From positions 64,001 to 89,804 of the IMG/VR virus record IMGVR_UViG_3300033143_004594: 25,804 nt of DNA; one strand, 5' to 3'. Below, piece by piece: positions 20,495 to 25,804 of this stretch (position 1 is its first letter; every line of letters begins with the position of its first letter). The notes beneath the pieces are model-generated. The model saw only the letters and a program-made list of their open reading frames with translations, ran no database searches and had not been told where the DNA came from. Both the position numbers and the translations under genes were made by a program. This stretch comes from a virus.

Positions 20495-20826
20495 TCTTTT
20501 TCTCCGTCATGTATTTCCCGTGTCCTGACCTCAGCATCAGGCCAGATGTCCTTAGCAATCTCCCCTGGGATAATCGGCGATTGGCCGACCCGAAAGAATT
20601 TTGGCTGGCCCGGCTGGTCTGTAGCCACTCGAAGGTGAAATGAGCTCGGCGGCTGGCTTTTTAGACCGATCTGCGGGGAATAATGTGTCAACATCACACC
20701 CCATGACAGAACCTTCGCCACAATAAAATAAACTCCATGATAACATGGGTCTAAATCAGAGAATGGGTTGATCTGAACAACATCCCCTAGTTTTACTTCT
20801 TCTGGATCTACTATTTCTTTATTCAC
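20491..20826 (-). CDS. Small beta-rich protein, GTG start, unknown
   Basis: A 111-residue protein that starts at GTG 20826 behind AAGGAGAAACAA. Beta patterns (VKLGDVVQINPFSDLDPCYH, then VYFIVAKVLSWGVMLTHYSP) suggest an SH3-like or similar barrel. The C-terminus is charged (DAEVRTREIHDGEKE). It is ATGA-coupled to the GNAT-like gene downstream. No family is recognised. Confidence 0.65.
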   Translation of the reverse strand: MNKEIVDPEEVKLGDVVQINPFSDLDPCYHGVYFIVAKVLSWGVMLTHYSPQIGLKSQPPSSFHLRVATDQPGQPKFFRVGQSPIIPGEIAKDIWPDAEVRTREIHDGEKE

Positions 20827-21244
20827 TTGTTTCTCCTTGAATTAACATCTTTTTATCAACAAATACCCCAACCTCAACCTCGGAAGTAACCCGGCCGTCA
20901 GGTAACATCAAATAGGCAAAGAACGCGGTCCGCGCCCCTAACACCTTGGACGAAACGCACCGGCTTTTTACATCGTGATACAACATAGTAGCCGCTTGCC
21001 TTCGAGCAGCTACGATGTCACCAGTCTTGGACTCCAGAACCGGCCACACAACCCGGAAGAAATCATCTCCGATCTTAAAGCCCAACATGCACCTAGCTTC
21101 GCCGGTCTCGGGGTGTTTCCCGACAGACTGGATGAGAACAGACCCGCCAACTTCCTCGATCAGCTTCTCAGACCGATCAAACCATGTGCTATGGCCTGAT
21201 TTGCTGGTTTTCCAATAATTTATGTCCTCAGCGTAAATGGTCAT
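20819..21244 (-). CDS. Conserved phage early protein, unknown
   Basis: A 141-residue protein; ATG 21244 (ATGA-coupled, with GGAAGG upstream) is preferred over a GTG five codons earlier. It has FDRSEKLIEEVGGSVLIQSV, GFKIGDDFFRVVWPVL and AARRQAATMLYHDVKSRCVS with VLGARTAFFAYLMLPDGRVT. These blocks are typical of a family of uncharacterised phage proteins with an arginine-rich helix and a GARTAFFAYL strand. It probably binds nucleic acid; no catalytic site is visible. Confidence 0.75.
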   Translation of the reverse strand: MTIYAEDINYWKTSKSGHSTWFDRSEKLIEEVGGSVLIQSVGKHPETGEARCMLGFKIGDDFFRVVWPVLESKTGDIVAARRQAATMLYHDVKSRCVSSKVLGARTAFFAYLMLPDGRVTSEVEVGVFVDKKMLIQGETSE

Positions 21245-21540
21245 TCTATACCCTTCCACTCGTAATGAGATCCTTTATGGTCAATCACTGTCTCATATCT
21301 AACAAGGCCGTAAGTAGCAAGTATGGACAGTAACGAGCTAGTGTTTCTCCGGCTAATATGCAACTTGGCCGCTACTTCCACACAGCGCATTGGCCCATTA
21401 GCATTAATTAAAGTTACGGCTTGTTTTTGCCTTTCACCGAGGCCGTGCAGAAGCAAGCCATAAAGCGCATCTGTTGTCTCAGGATGCCCGTTTTTTTTGG
21501 ACAATTTATACATATAAGCGATTTCAGCTACTTTTATCAT
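21241..21540 (-). CDS. MarR-like winged-helix DNA-binding protein
   Basis: A 99-residue protein, ATGA-coupled on both sides. Residues about 35-80 (QKQAVTLINANGPMRCVEVA, then AKLHISRRNTSSLLSILATY) form a winged helix-turn-helix, and GLVRYETVIDHKGSHYEW is the wing. The start is on ATG 21540. It looks like a small transcriptional regulator, perhaps of the leftward operon. No operator is recognised. Confidence 0.75.
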   Translation of the reverse strand: MIKVAEIAYMYKLSKKNGHPETTDALYGLLLHGLGERQKQAVTLINANGPMRCVEVAAKLHISRRNTSSLLSILATYGLVRYETVIDHKGSHYEWKGIE

Positions 21541-21860
21541 TCGGGCTCATCCTCATAGGGCGTATCTACGTATATCCCGTACACTATCGAACCCTTTGGC
21601 TTGGCCGGTTGCCGATGAATTGATAACCGAATCTTATCCTTCATCTCAAATGACATAAAATAATAATTCCAAGCAAGTCCCGGTAGCATCTTTAACAAGC
21701 CAAGACCTGGGTAATAATCCCGATGCTTACTTTGTTTCCCGGACGCATACCGCATCACCCGCGTCACTCGTACCCTGATTCCCATTTTGTCGAAAGCCTT
21801 CTCACGCCAGGGCTCATCATATAGCGCCACGGAGATCGAGTGAACCGGCCATTTAGTCAT
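21537..21860 (-). CDS. Small basic protein, unknown
   Basis: A 107-residue protein; the start is ATG 21860 (MTKWPVHSISVALYDE), with GGA five nt upstream, because an earlier start overlaps the preceding gene by 50 bp. It is basic, with beta patterns (RVTRVMRYASGKQSKHRDYY, then MKDKIRLSIHRQPAKPKGSI) and an acidic end. It overlaps the next gene by 4 bp. No family is recognised. Confidence 0.65.
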   Translation of the reverse strand: MTKWPVHSISVALYDEPWREKAFDKMGIRVRVTRVMRYASGKQSKHRDYYPGLGLLKMLPGLAWNYYFMSFEMKDKIRLSIHRQPAKPKGSIVYGIYVDTPYEDEPE

Positions 21861-22242
21861 CTTTTTCCGTAAATGCCTGAATGATGCGGCATATGGCCGA
21901 AGCATCTACCCCGTATTCGGCCGCTAATTCTGCCTGTGTGACATCTCCAACCGCATACCGCTTTGGTATCTCAAAAAGCTGTGCTGGAGTTAGCTTTTTT
22001 CTGGTGCGCCTGAGTTCCACAATGTAGCCGTCTGCATCCCTGAGTTCGCCTTCCTGTCCTTCTTGTAATTGTTCCAGGGCTAACTCGCTGGCCCGACCAA
22101 AGGGAAGTCGGCCGTCACCATCTGTGTGCCATACATAGGCATAGTCCTTGACAGCCCTTTGTAGGGCTACAGCCGGACTTTTTCCTGCCTTTAAGTGACT
22201 ATCTAGGGCCGTGAAGAAGTATTCTCGTTTTTGTTTATCCAT
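21853..22242 (-). CDS. Protein with C-terminal helix-turn-helix (paralog of 22471 gene)
   Basis: A 129-residue protein. The N-terminus is helical (KREYFFTALDSHLKAGKSPA). The C-terminal part has LFEIPKRYAVGDVTQAELAA then EYGVDASAICRIIQAFTEK, a helix-turn-helix of the Hin/transposase type. It aligns well with the end of the gene at 22471-22959 (Y..G[DN][VI]TQ..LA..YGV), so the two share an origin or repeat one binding unit. Binding partners are unknown. Confidence 0.7.
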   Translation of the reverse strand: MDKQKREYFFTALDSHLKAGKSPAVALQRAVKDYAYVWHTDGDGRLPFGRASELALEQLQEGQEGELRDADGYIVELRRTRKKLTPAQLFEIPKRYAVGDVTQAELAAEYGVDASAICRIIQAFTEKDD

Positions 22243-22474
22243 CTTCCCACTCTGCTACTGTTGTAACCGCTAAGAAAATCATTCCACCAAGGTTCAATGG
22301 CGTGATGGCTACTTGTTTTATAGTTACACTTGACGAATATTCGGCATACATCATTTTCATGGCATCTGAAACGGCCTTATCAATTCGAGCACATACCTCT
22401 TGGGCCGTACTAGACCAAGTTCCTTCCGGGGTAACAACCCCCTGAGTCATAACAGTTCTTGTGGCCGTGTTCAT
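22235..22474 (-). CDS. Small protein, unknown
   Basis: A 79-residue protein, ATGA-coupled to the upstream gene and overlapping the next by 8 bp. It is mixed alpha/beta (EVCARIDKAVSDAMKMMYAE, then ITPLNLGGMIFLAVTTVAEW). No motif or family is recognised. It lies between the two helix-turn-helix paralogs and may be part of the same functional unit. Confidence 0.6.
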   Translation of the reverse strand: MNTATRTVMTQGVVTPEGTWSSTAQEVCARIDKAVSDAMKMMYAEYSSSVTIKQVAITPLNLGGMIFLAVTTVAEWEDG

Positions 22475-22959
22475 CCCTGTCTCCGTTTTTTGCGAACAAT
22501 CATAGAGATCGCAGCCTGAGAAACCCCGTAATATTGAGCCAATCGAACCTGGGTGATATTGCCGGTCTCGTACTTTTCCACAATGGCCGCCACTTCCTCG
22601 GGATCTAGCTTGTGCATGTACCCAACCTTCCCTTTCTCCAGCCGGCCGAAATACTCCGTAGCCGCGTCAATCACATGCTCAGGGCCACCCATCATGTCAG
22701 TGAAGCGATGAGTCATAGCCCCGCCATCGAGCATCTTGTCTCGAAGCCGTACACAGGCATCCGACAGCCCCTGGTTTTCCTGCTCAGCAAGTTCCAGCTT
22801 TGCCAGGAGAGCAACGGCTTCGCCAACGATGCAATAACCATCATGTTCGATCTCATCTACCTCTGCTCCCCGACTTTCGCACATCGAACATTCATACCCG
22901 GCCGATGTATGAGGTCCGATCATTACTTCTTCAATGTAATCACCAATTATGGAAGCCAT
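22471..22959 (-). CDS. CxxC and helix-turn-helix protein
   Basis: A 162-residue protein behind AGGAGATAAATAGC. N-terminal CSMC with a nearby YC gives a possible zinc site; a coiled coil follows at about residues 45-75 (VALLAKLELAEQENQGLSDA). The C-terminus ITQVRLAQYYGVSQAAISMI plus VRKKRRQG is a helix-turn-helix with a basic tail. It is the longer paralog of the 21853 gene. It is a likely small DNA-binding regulator. Confidence 0.7.
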   Translation of the reverse strand: MASIIGDYIEEVMIGPHTSAGYECSMCESRGAEVDEIEHDGYCIVGEAVALLAKLELAEQENQGLSDACVRLRDKMLDGGAMTHRFTDMMGGPEHVIDAATEYFGRLEKGKVGYMHKLDPEEVAAIVEKYETGNITQVRLAQYYGVSQAAISMIVRKKRRQG

Positions 22960-22960
22960 G

Positions 22961-23212
22961 CTATTTATCTCCTGCTACAGGTGAGTTGAATATGTCAACT
23001 AGCTCATGCAAATCCCAGCTGGCACCGGAACTCTCCATAAGGTTCGCCTGTAGAATATGCTTTATACACGTTTCTTTTTGCCCGGTGAGGATTTCTTCGA
23101 CATCAACGCCCATCATTTCAAGCATGGTCGCCAATGCCAATGCCCGAAGATGCCAATGGTCTTTGTCATGAAAAACTTTATTGACTAATGAATCAGGAAC
23201 CACTATCCGCAT
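22961..23212 (-). CDS. Small acidic helical protein, unknown
   Basis: An 83-residue protein behind GGGGGAAACAAAT. It is all-helical (KDHWHLRALALATMLEMMGV, then DLHELVDIFNSPVAGDK) and acidic. One Cys and several His may bind metal, but the spacing is not that of a known site. It overlaps the ASCH gene by 10 bp. No family is recognised. Confidence 0.6.
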   Translation of the reverse strand: MRIVVPDSLVNKVFHDKDHWHLRALALATMLEMMGVDVEEILTGQKETCIKHILQANLMESSGASWDLHELVDIFNSPVAGDK

Positions 23213-23691
23213 ATTTGTTTCCCCCTTCGATGAAGCTGCCTGTTAATTTCTTTTTCAATCTCATCCGGGACCTGCCAAAGGCTTAAATGCCCGCGGGCCG
23301 GGATTGGTTCATCCAATTTAATCACATCCTCGAATACCCACCCATAAGGCCCAAAGAACCATTTGTCATGACTCTCAATGACAACCCTGGCTATAACGGC
23401 CGTGGCAACAATCTTGCCCAACGGCACAGGAACTACATGGACCTCACGCTTGCTTATTCGCAAGATGCTTTCGGCCGAGAAGTGATCCATCCCCAAGCTG
23501 GCATGTAGCGCGATCCGCTGGCCGAGTGCATCGAATCTAAGATTGTTGACTAGCATTTGCAAGGGCGTAGCATAGCCAGATAAATAATCATGATAATCCC
23601 CTCTTTGGGCATCCTTGATGATCCGCTCATTGATCCCGGCCGCTTTCAGGGCATCAACTAACTTCTTAATCGTCGGCCAGTCGTCTGACAT
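23203..23691 (-). CDS. ASCH/PUA-like domain protein
   Basis: A 162-residue protein behind AAGGGGGAATA. An N-terminal region (DALKAAGINERIIKDAQRGD with YHDYLSGYATPLQMLVNNL) precedes the fold: GKIVATAVIARVVIESHDKW, FFGPYGWVFEDVIKLDEPIP, then ARGHLSLW. These are marks of an ASCH (PUA-like) beta-barrel, which in other proteins binds RNA or modified bases. It would suit modified-nucleotide recognition or translation control. Its partner is unknown. Confidence 0.75.
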   Translation of the reverse strand: MSDDWPTIKKLVDALKAAGINERIIKDAQRGDYHDYLSGYATPLQMLVNNLRFDALGQRIALHASLGMDHFSAESILRISKREVHVVPVPLGKIVATAVIARVVIESHDKWFFGPYGWVFEDVIKLDEPIPARGHLSLWQVPDEIEKEINRQLHRRGKQICG

Positions 23692-24080
23692 TATTCCCCC
23701 TTGTCCGCTTGGTCAGGACTTACGTCCGGCCGATCAGGGCTCTTATCTGGCTTGTCCGGGCTTTCGCTCGGTGGCTCGGACCATATCGGGATGGTAAAGA
23801 CCGAATTGAATAACTCAGCCGACATGATGATGTTCTTGCTGAAAAACTCCTGTTGTTCCTTCAATTCCTTGCTCTGGTTGATGAGCAATAATAGTAGGGG
23901 TTCTGTGTCTACCGTAGTTTTTCCATAGTCCGGTATATCTATATCCGTGCCTTTCTCTCTGCCCCGACGAACAGCATTTATTATCTTGTCCAGGGCTTTC
24001 ACCCTGGTATCAATAGTTGCCAATTGTCCCAGTACAACATTCACCCTCGATATAGCCGTGTCCCTTTTTTGGTTATTCAT
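23691..24080 (-). CDS. Coiled-coil protein with SPDxPDx repeats
   Basis: A 129-residue protein starting at ATG 24080 with GGGA upstream; a TTG four codons earlier is less likely. It has a helical, coiled-coil-like region (RVNVVLGQLATIDTRVKALD, and KELKEQQEFFSKNIIMSAEL) and an unusual tail of three heptads: SPDKPDK, SPDRPDV and SPDQADK. Such acidic Pro-Asp tails are disordered and often bind partner proteins. Its function is unknown. Confidence 0.65.
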   Translation of the reverse strand: MNNQKRDTAISRVNVVLGQLATIDTRVKALDKIINAVRRGREKGTDIDIPDYGKTTVDTEPLLLLLINQSKELKEQQEFFSKNIIMSAELFNSVFTIPIWSEPPSESPDKPDKSPDRPDVSPDQADKGE

Positions 24081-24082
24081 GG

Positions 24083-24658
24083 TTAATCCCAATCCTGGTC
24101 ATGAAATTGACCGCCTTCCTGAATTTTGCGGAAGCGATCATAATCATGTAAATAAATGAAGTCCTGAACGTCCGCATCCTTAACCGTCGGCCGAGTTTGC
24201 CCAACCATATACTTGTCCAGGGCCTCGCACTCAGCTTCTGGACGATCTCCAACCCTCACCAGAAGAAGATCCCCCAACTGGTAAACATCGACATTGTTGA
24301 ACCCTTCAACCCATACCCTTTCAATAGTGTCCCGGCCGATCGTGGATGACATCATTGATTTGCAATAGGTGGGCTCTAACGCTCCATCAATATTGTGCCA
24401 GGAAGTCACCCCTTTATTATCGACTACCTGGACCTCGACTGTCCATGCTTTAGAAGCTATCGGGTACGAATGGTCAAAGAATGAGTCTACCTTTGCTGTT
24501 GCTTTCACGGCCGCTTCATCTCGGTTATCAGCGTAGACCTTCTCTATTACATAGAAGGTCTGGTCTACCTTTACCCTGGCCCTGAAAACCGGGGGACATT
24601 GATGACTGTCGGCCGGACCAAACTTCCCGCAAATTCCACATCTTTTATAATTGCTCAT
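24083..24658 (-). CDS. N-terminal zinc-finger protein, unknown
   Basis: A 191-residue protein behind AAGGGGGTTAGC. It opens with RCGICGKFGPADSHQCPP, a four-ligand zinc site (Cys pair, His, Cys). The rest is a mixed alpha/beta domain with VDQTFYVIEKVYADNRDEAA, VYQLGDLLLVRVGDRPE and a C-terminal DFIYLHDYDRFRKIQEGG. It may bind nucleic acid or a host protein. No family is recognised. Confidence 0.7.
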   Translation of the reverse strand: MSNYKRCGICGKFGPADSHQCPPVFRARVKVDQTFYVIEKVYADNRDEAAVKATAKVDSFFDHSYPIASKAWTVEVQVVDNKGVTSWHNIDGALEPTYCKSMMSSTIGRDTIERVWVEGFNNVDVYQLGDLLLVRVGDRPEAECEALDKYMVGQTRPTVKDADVQDFIYLHDYDRFRKIQEGGQFHDQDWD

Positions 24659-24903
24659 GCTAACCCCCTTATCTCCGCTTCGATCTCCTGGATTTGTCGT
24701 TTGAGACCGCGGGCCTCAAATTCGATTAATTCCAGTTCTTCTTTCATATCTGGTAGTTTTTTACGAAGTTCGGCCAGTTTTTCAGCATTTTCGGCCTTTT
24801 TTCGGTCGTTTTTCAGCACTTCCACAGCTTCATCAGAACCGAAATGAAGCCGCGTCATAGCGGAACAAAAATCAATTGTTTCGTCGGTCTGATGTTTAGC
24901 CAT
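24655..24903 (-). CDS. Coiled-coil protein, unknown
   Basis: An 82-residue protein behind GGGGGGATA. Residues about 30-80 (KNDRKKAENAEKLAELRKKL, then MKEELELIEFEARGLKRQIQ) are an almost unbroken coiled coil. Its place next to a winged-helix protein suggests a dimeric accessory protein. No family is recognised. Confidence 0.7.
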   Translation of the reverse strand: MAKHQTDETIDFCSAMTRLHFGSDEAVEVLKNDRKKAENAEKLAELRKKLPDMKEELELIEFEARGLKRQIQEIEAEIRGLA

Positions 24904-25201
24904 TATCCCCCCGCCGTTTTACCTCTCCATAGGTCTTTTGCTCCCACTCCTGGAAAGTGGCAATGGTTGTTGGGGTGACTTCCAGCGCACCGCCAGGAAG
25001 CCGATCCAGCACTCCGCGCCGGCCGAGTCTACGCAAACACCTTCGAGCGCCATTGTCAATGTTGTCCCGGTGCGGGAAGGCGGTCGTGGGCACTACCCGG
25101 TCCCCCACATAGTAAAACTTGTCGAAAAGCCTCTCTAAGGCTCTCCCCTGTGCGGCCGTGATCTCGATTTTTGTAAGCTGCTCCGCTTCATCTCTGTCCA
25201 T
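24896..25201 (-). CDS. Winged-helix-like protein, first gene of operon
   Basis: A 101-residue protein; the start is ATG 25201, behind GGAAGGAG. It is the first gene after the 490-nt leader. Residues about 15-70 (AAQGRALERLFDKFYYVGDR, then GARRCLRRLGRRGVLDRLPG) look like a winged-helix unit with an arginine-rich recognition helix. It probably regulates the leftward operon or binds its leader. A start nine codons earlier lies in the leader hairpin and has no ribosome site. Confidence 0.7.
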   Translation of the reverse strand: MDRDEAEQLTKIEITAAQGRALERLFDKFYYVGDRVVPTTAFPHRDNIDNGARRCLRRLGRRGVLDRLPGGALEVTPTTIATFQEWEQKTYGEVKRRGDNG

Positions 25202-25221
25202 TTCGCTACTCCTTCCTAATA

Positions 25222-25287
25222 CCCCCATATGTGGCCCTGGCTGAGCCTAAACCCGCGTTTTGGGCCGGCCGTGTCTACATATGGGGG
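25222..25287 (-). repeat. 11-bp inverted repeat next to the ribosome site
   Basis: Arms 25222-25232 (CCCCCATATGT) and 25277-25287 (ACATATGGGGG) pair perfectly around 44 nt. It ends about six nt before the SD of the first gene, so it can control access of the ribosome to it. Confidence 0.7.
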
Positions 25288-25301
25288 GTCTGGTGCGGCT
25301 T

Positions 25302-25342
25302 GTAGTAACTACAATAGCATCGTCCAACCTTCAAGTTACTAC
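25302..25342 (-). repeat. 9-bp inverted repeat with an alternative hairpin
   Basis: Arms 25302-25310 (GTAGTAACT) and 25334-25342 (AGTTACTAC) pair perfectly. The first arm also forms a local stem with its neighbour (TGTAG TAA CTACA at 25301-25313), so the two folds exclude each other, as in a riboswitch or attenuator. Confidence 0.6.
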
Positions 25343-25472
25343 CCGTTGCCCGGATTCCACAGGTCGTCCACCGTCACCTTGTACCGTGTCTTGCGGCTCA
25401 GCTATTAGCCGATTAAAAGCCGTGTCCTGCGGCCGGCCGGTGTTCCGCGTCTCCTTCTCCTACCTTGTTAAA

Positions 25473-25523
25473 GCAGGTCCGGCCGTTCCCCCGCGCCCTA
25501 AGCACAAGGACTACCGGACCTGC
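25473..25523 (-). repeat. 10-bp inverted repeat
   Basis: Arms 25473-25482 (GCAGGTCCGG) and 25514-25523 (CCGGACCTGC) pair perfectly around a 31-nt loop. The stem is GC-rich and stable. It has no terminator U-tract on either strand. Confidence 0.75.
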
Positions 25524-25596
25524 GAGGTTTAACCTACCGCACCGTAAAGGGCTGTTTTATATGGTCGTCACGCTTCGACCTATACTTTTGTTAAAG

Positions 25597-25687
25597 AATC
25601 GCCCTGGACAATAATTCTACTTATCCCTGATTGCTCATCAACGTGCGGGTCAATTCGCAATACCTTATATATGGTGCCAGGGCGATT
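25597..25687 (-). repeat. 11-bp inverted repeat at the transcript 5' end
   Basis: Arms 25597-25607 (AATCGCCCTGG) and 25677-25687 (CCAGGGCGATT) pair perfectly around 69 nt. The outer arm begins only a few bases after the predicted transcription start near 25690, so it seals the 5' end of the RNA. Confidence 0.75.
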
Positions 25688-25696
25688 ACGCTTTCT

Positions 25697-25725
25697 ATAA
25701 TATCAGATGTTATAGTGTTGGTCAA
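25697..25725 (-). promoter_or_regulatory. Strong sigma70-type promoter for the leftward operon
   Basis: On the minus strand, TTGACC (25725-25720), a 17-nt spacer and TATTAT (25702-25697), with TG one base before the -10 (extended -10). Each hexamer matches consensus at five of six positions and the spacing is ideal. Transcription should start near 25690. It is the only strong promoter in the 600-nt region before the early genes. Confidence 0.7.
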
Positions 25726-25746
25726 GGGCAAAGCTGCACAGGCTTG

Positions 25747-25804
25747 AGCTATATGGCTCAGCTGGGGGGGCTTGGGATCTCGTCACCCATTTTAGGCTAT
25801 CGAA
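25747..25804 (+). other. tRNA-like fold, cut by the window edge
   Basis: GCTCAGCTGG matches a D-arm, with stem GCTC/GGGC. A 4-of-5 bp anticodon-like stem (25773-25777 with 25785-25789) and a T-loop-like ATCGAA follow at tRNA spacing. Against a working tRNA: position 33 is C, not T, position 37 is a pyrimidine and one stem pair is missing. The 3' acceptor is outside the window. It may be a decayed tRNA or a tRNA-like part of the adjacent RNA. Confidence 0.25.

Larger units (their letters stand above)
25202..25690 (-). ncRNA. Long structured leader / non-coding RNA candidate
   Basis: About 490 nt run between the predicted start near 25690 and the first ATG, and no credible gene lies in it. The longest minus-strand ATG frames are a few codons long, and an internal GGAGAAGGAG has no start after it. 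At least four perfect inverted repeats of 9-11 bp are present (listed separately), with a 14-nt direct repeat CCGTGTCyTGCGGC at 25384-25397 and 25420-25433. No terminator U-tract follows any of them. It could be a regulatory leader or a large phage RNA of the GOLLD/ROOL kind; the sequence alone cannot decide. Confidence 0.55.

Noticed and set aside
25260-25532. 90-codon open frame on the plus strand in the structured region
   Set aside because: It begins at TTG with no ribosome site, lies over the inverted-repeat arms and has unusual composition (many Cys, Arg, Pro, Ser).
25608-25676. Second promoter in the leader (TTGATG-16-TAGAAT)
   Set aside because: Weak -35, and it lies inside the loop of a stem; the promoter at 25697-25725 explains the region better.
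1-25804. CRISPR array or IS element
   Set aside because: No regularly spaced direct repeats, transposase or terminal inverted repeats with target duplications were seen.

Overview
This window looks like part of a tailed double-stranded DNA phage (Caudoviricetes), either free or integrated. It holds a recognisable packaging and head series: HNH endonuclease, a zinc-binding protein in the small-terminase position, large terminase, portal, MuF-like protein, HK97-type prohead protease and major capsid protein. About 50 mostly tiny genes are packed with 1-30 bp overlaps, and all read leftward on the minus strand. Stop codons follow the standard code, and most starts have AAGGAG- or GGGGG-type Shine-Dalgarno sites, so the host is a bacterium. 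I cannot name it. No integrase, repressor, lysis gene or tail gene lies inside the window; tail genes would be expected beyond the left edge.

Read in the direction of transcription (right to left). (1) 25804-25202: about 600 nt with no convincing gene, a strong minus-strand promoter at 25697-25725, four long perfect inverted repeats, a direct repeat and a tRNA-like fold cut by the window edge. I read it as the structured 5' leader or non-coding RNA of the leftward operon. (2) 25201-14801: an early/accessory block of about 30 small genes. It includes several helix-turn-helix proteins, an ASCH-domain protein, a GNAT-like protein, SSB, two small membrane proteins and many Cys-pair (zinc-ribbon-like) microproteins. 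(3) 14792-8074: a new extended -10 promoter with a hairpin leader, then the packaging block (HNH endonuclease, DUF6788-like protein, HGG-motif protein, Lar-like protein, Cys-rich membrane microprotein, TerL). It is followed by cargo (a PAPS-reductase/DndC-like enzyme ATGA-coupled to terL, a secreted/membrane-anchored protein, a zinc-ribbon protein) and ends at a strong terminator. (4) 7979-3910: portal with a C-terminal extension, MuF-like protein and small structural or accessory genes. (5) 3907-1: a consensus promoter whose leader carries its own terminator-like hairpin, then a helix-hairpin-helix protein, a beta-rich possible decoration protein, the protease with an apparent nested scaffold gene, the major capsid protein and a partial MGCGC-type small protein.

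The most unusual signals are the 600-nt structured region on the right, the promoter-then-terminator leader at 3811-3907, the nested scaffold start in the protease gene, and the cargo between terL and portal. Function calls come from motifs and gene order read by eye; no database search was possible.
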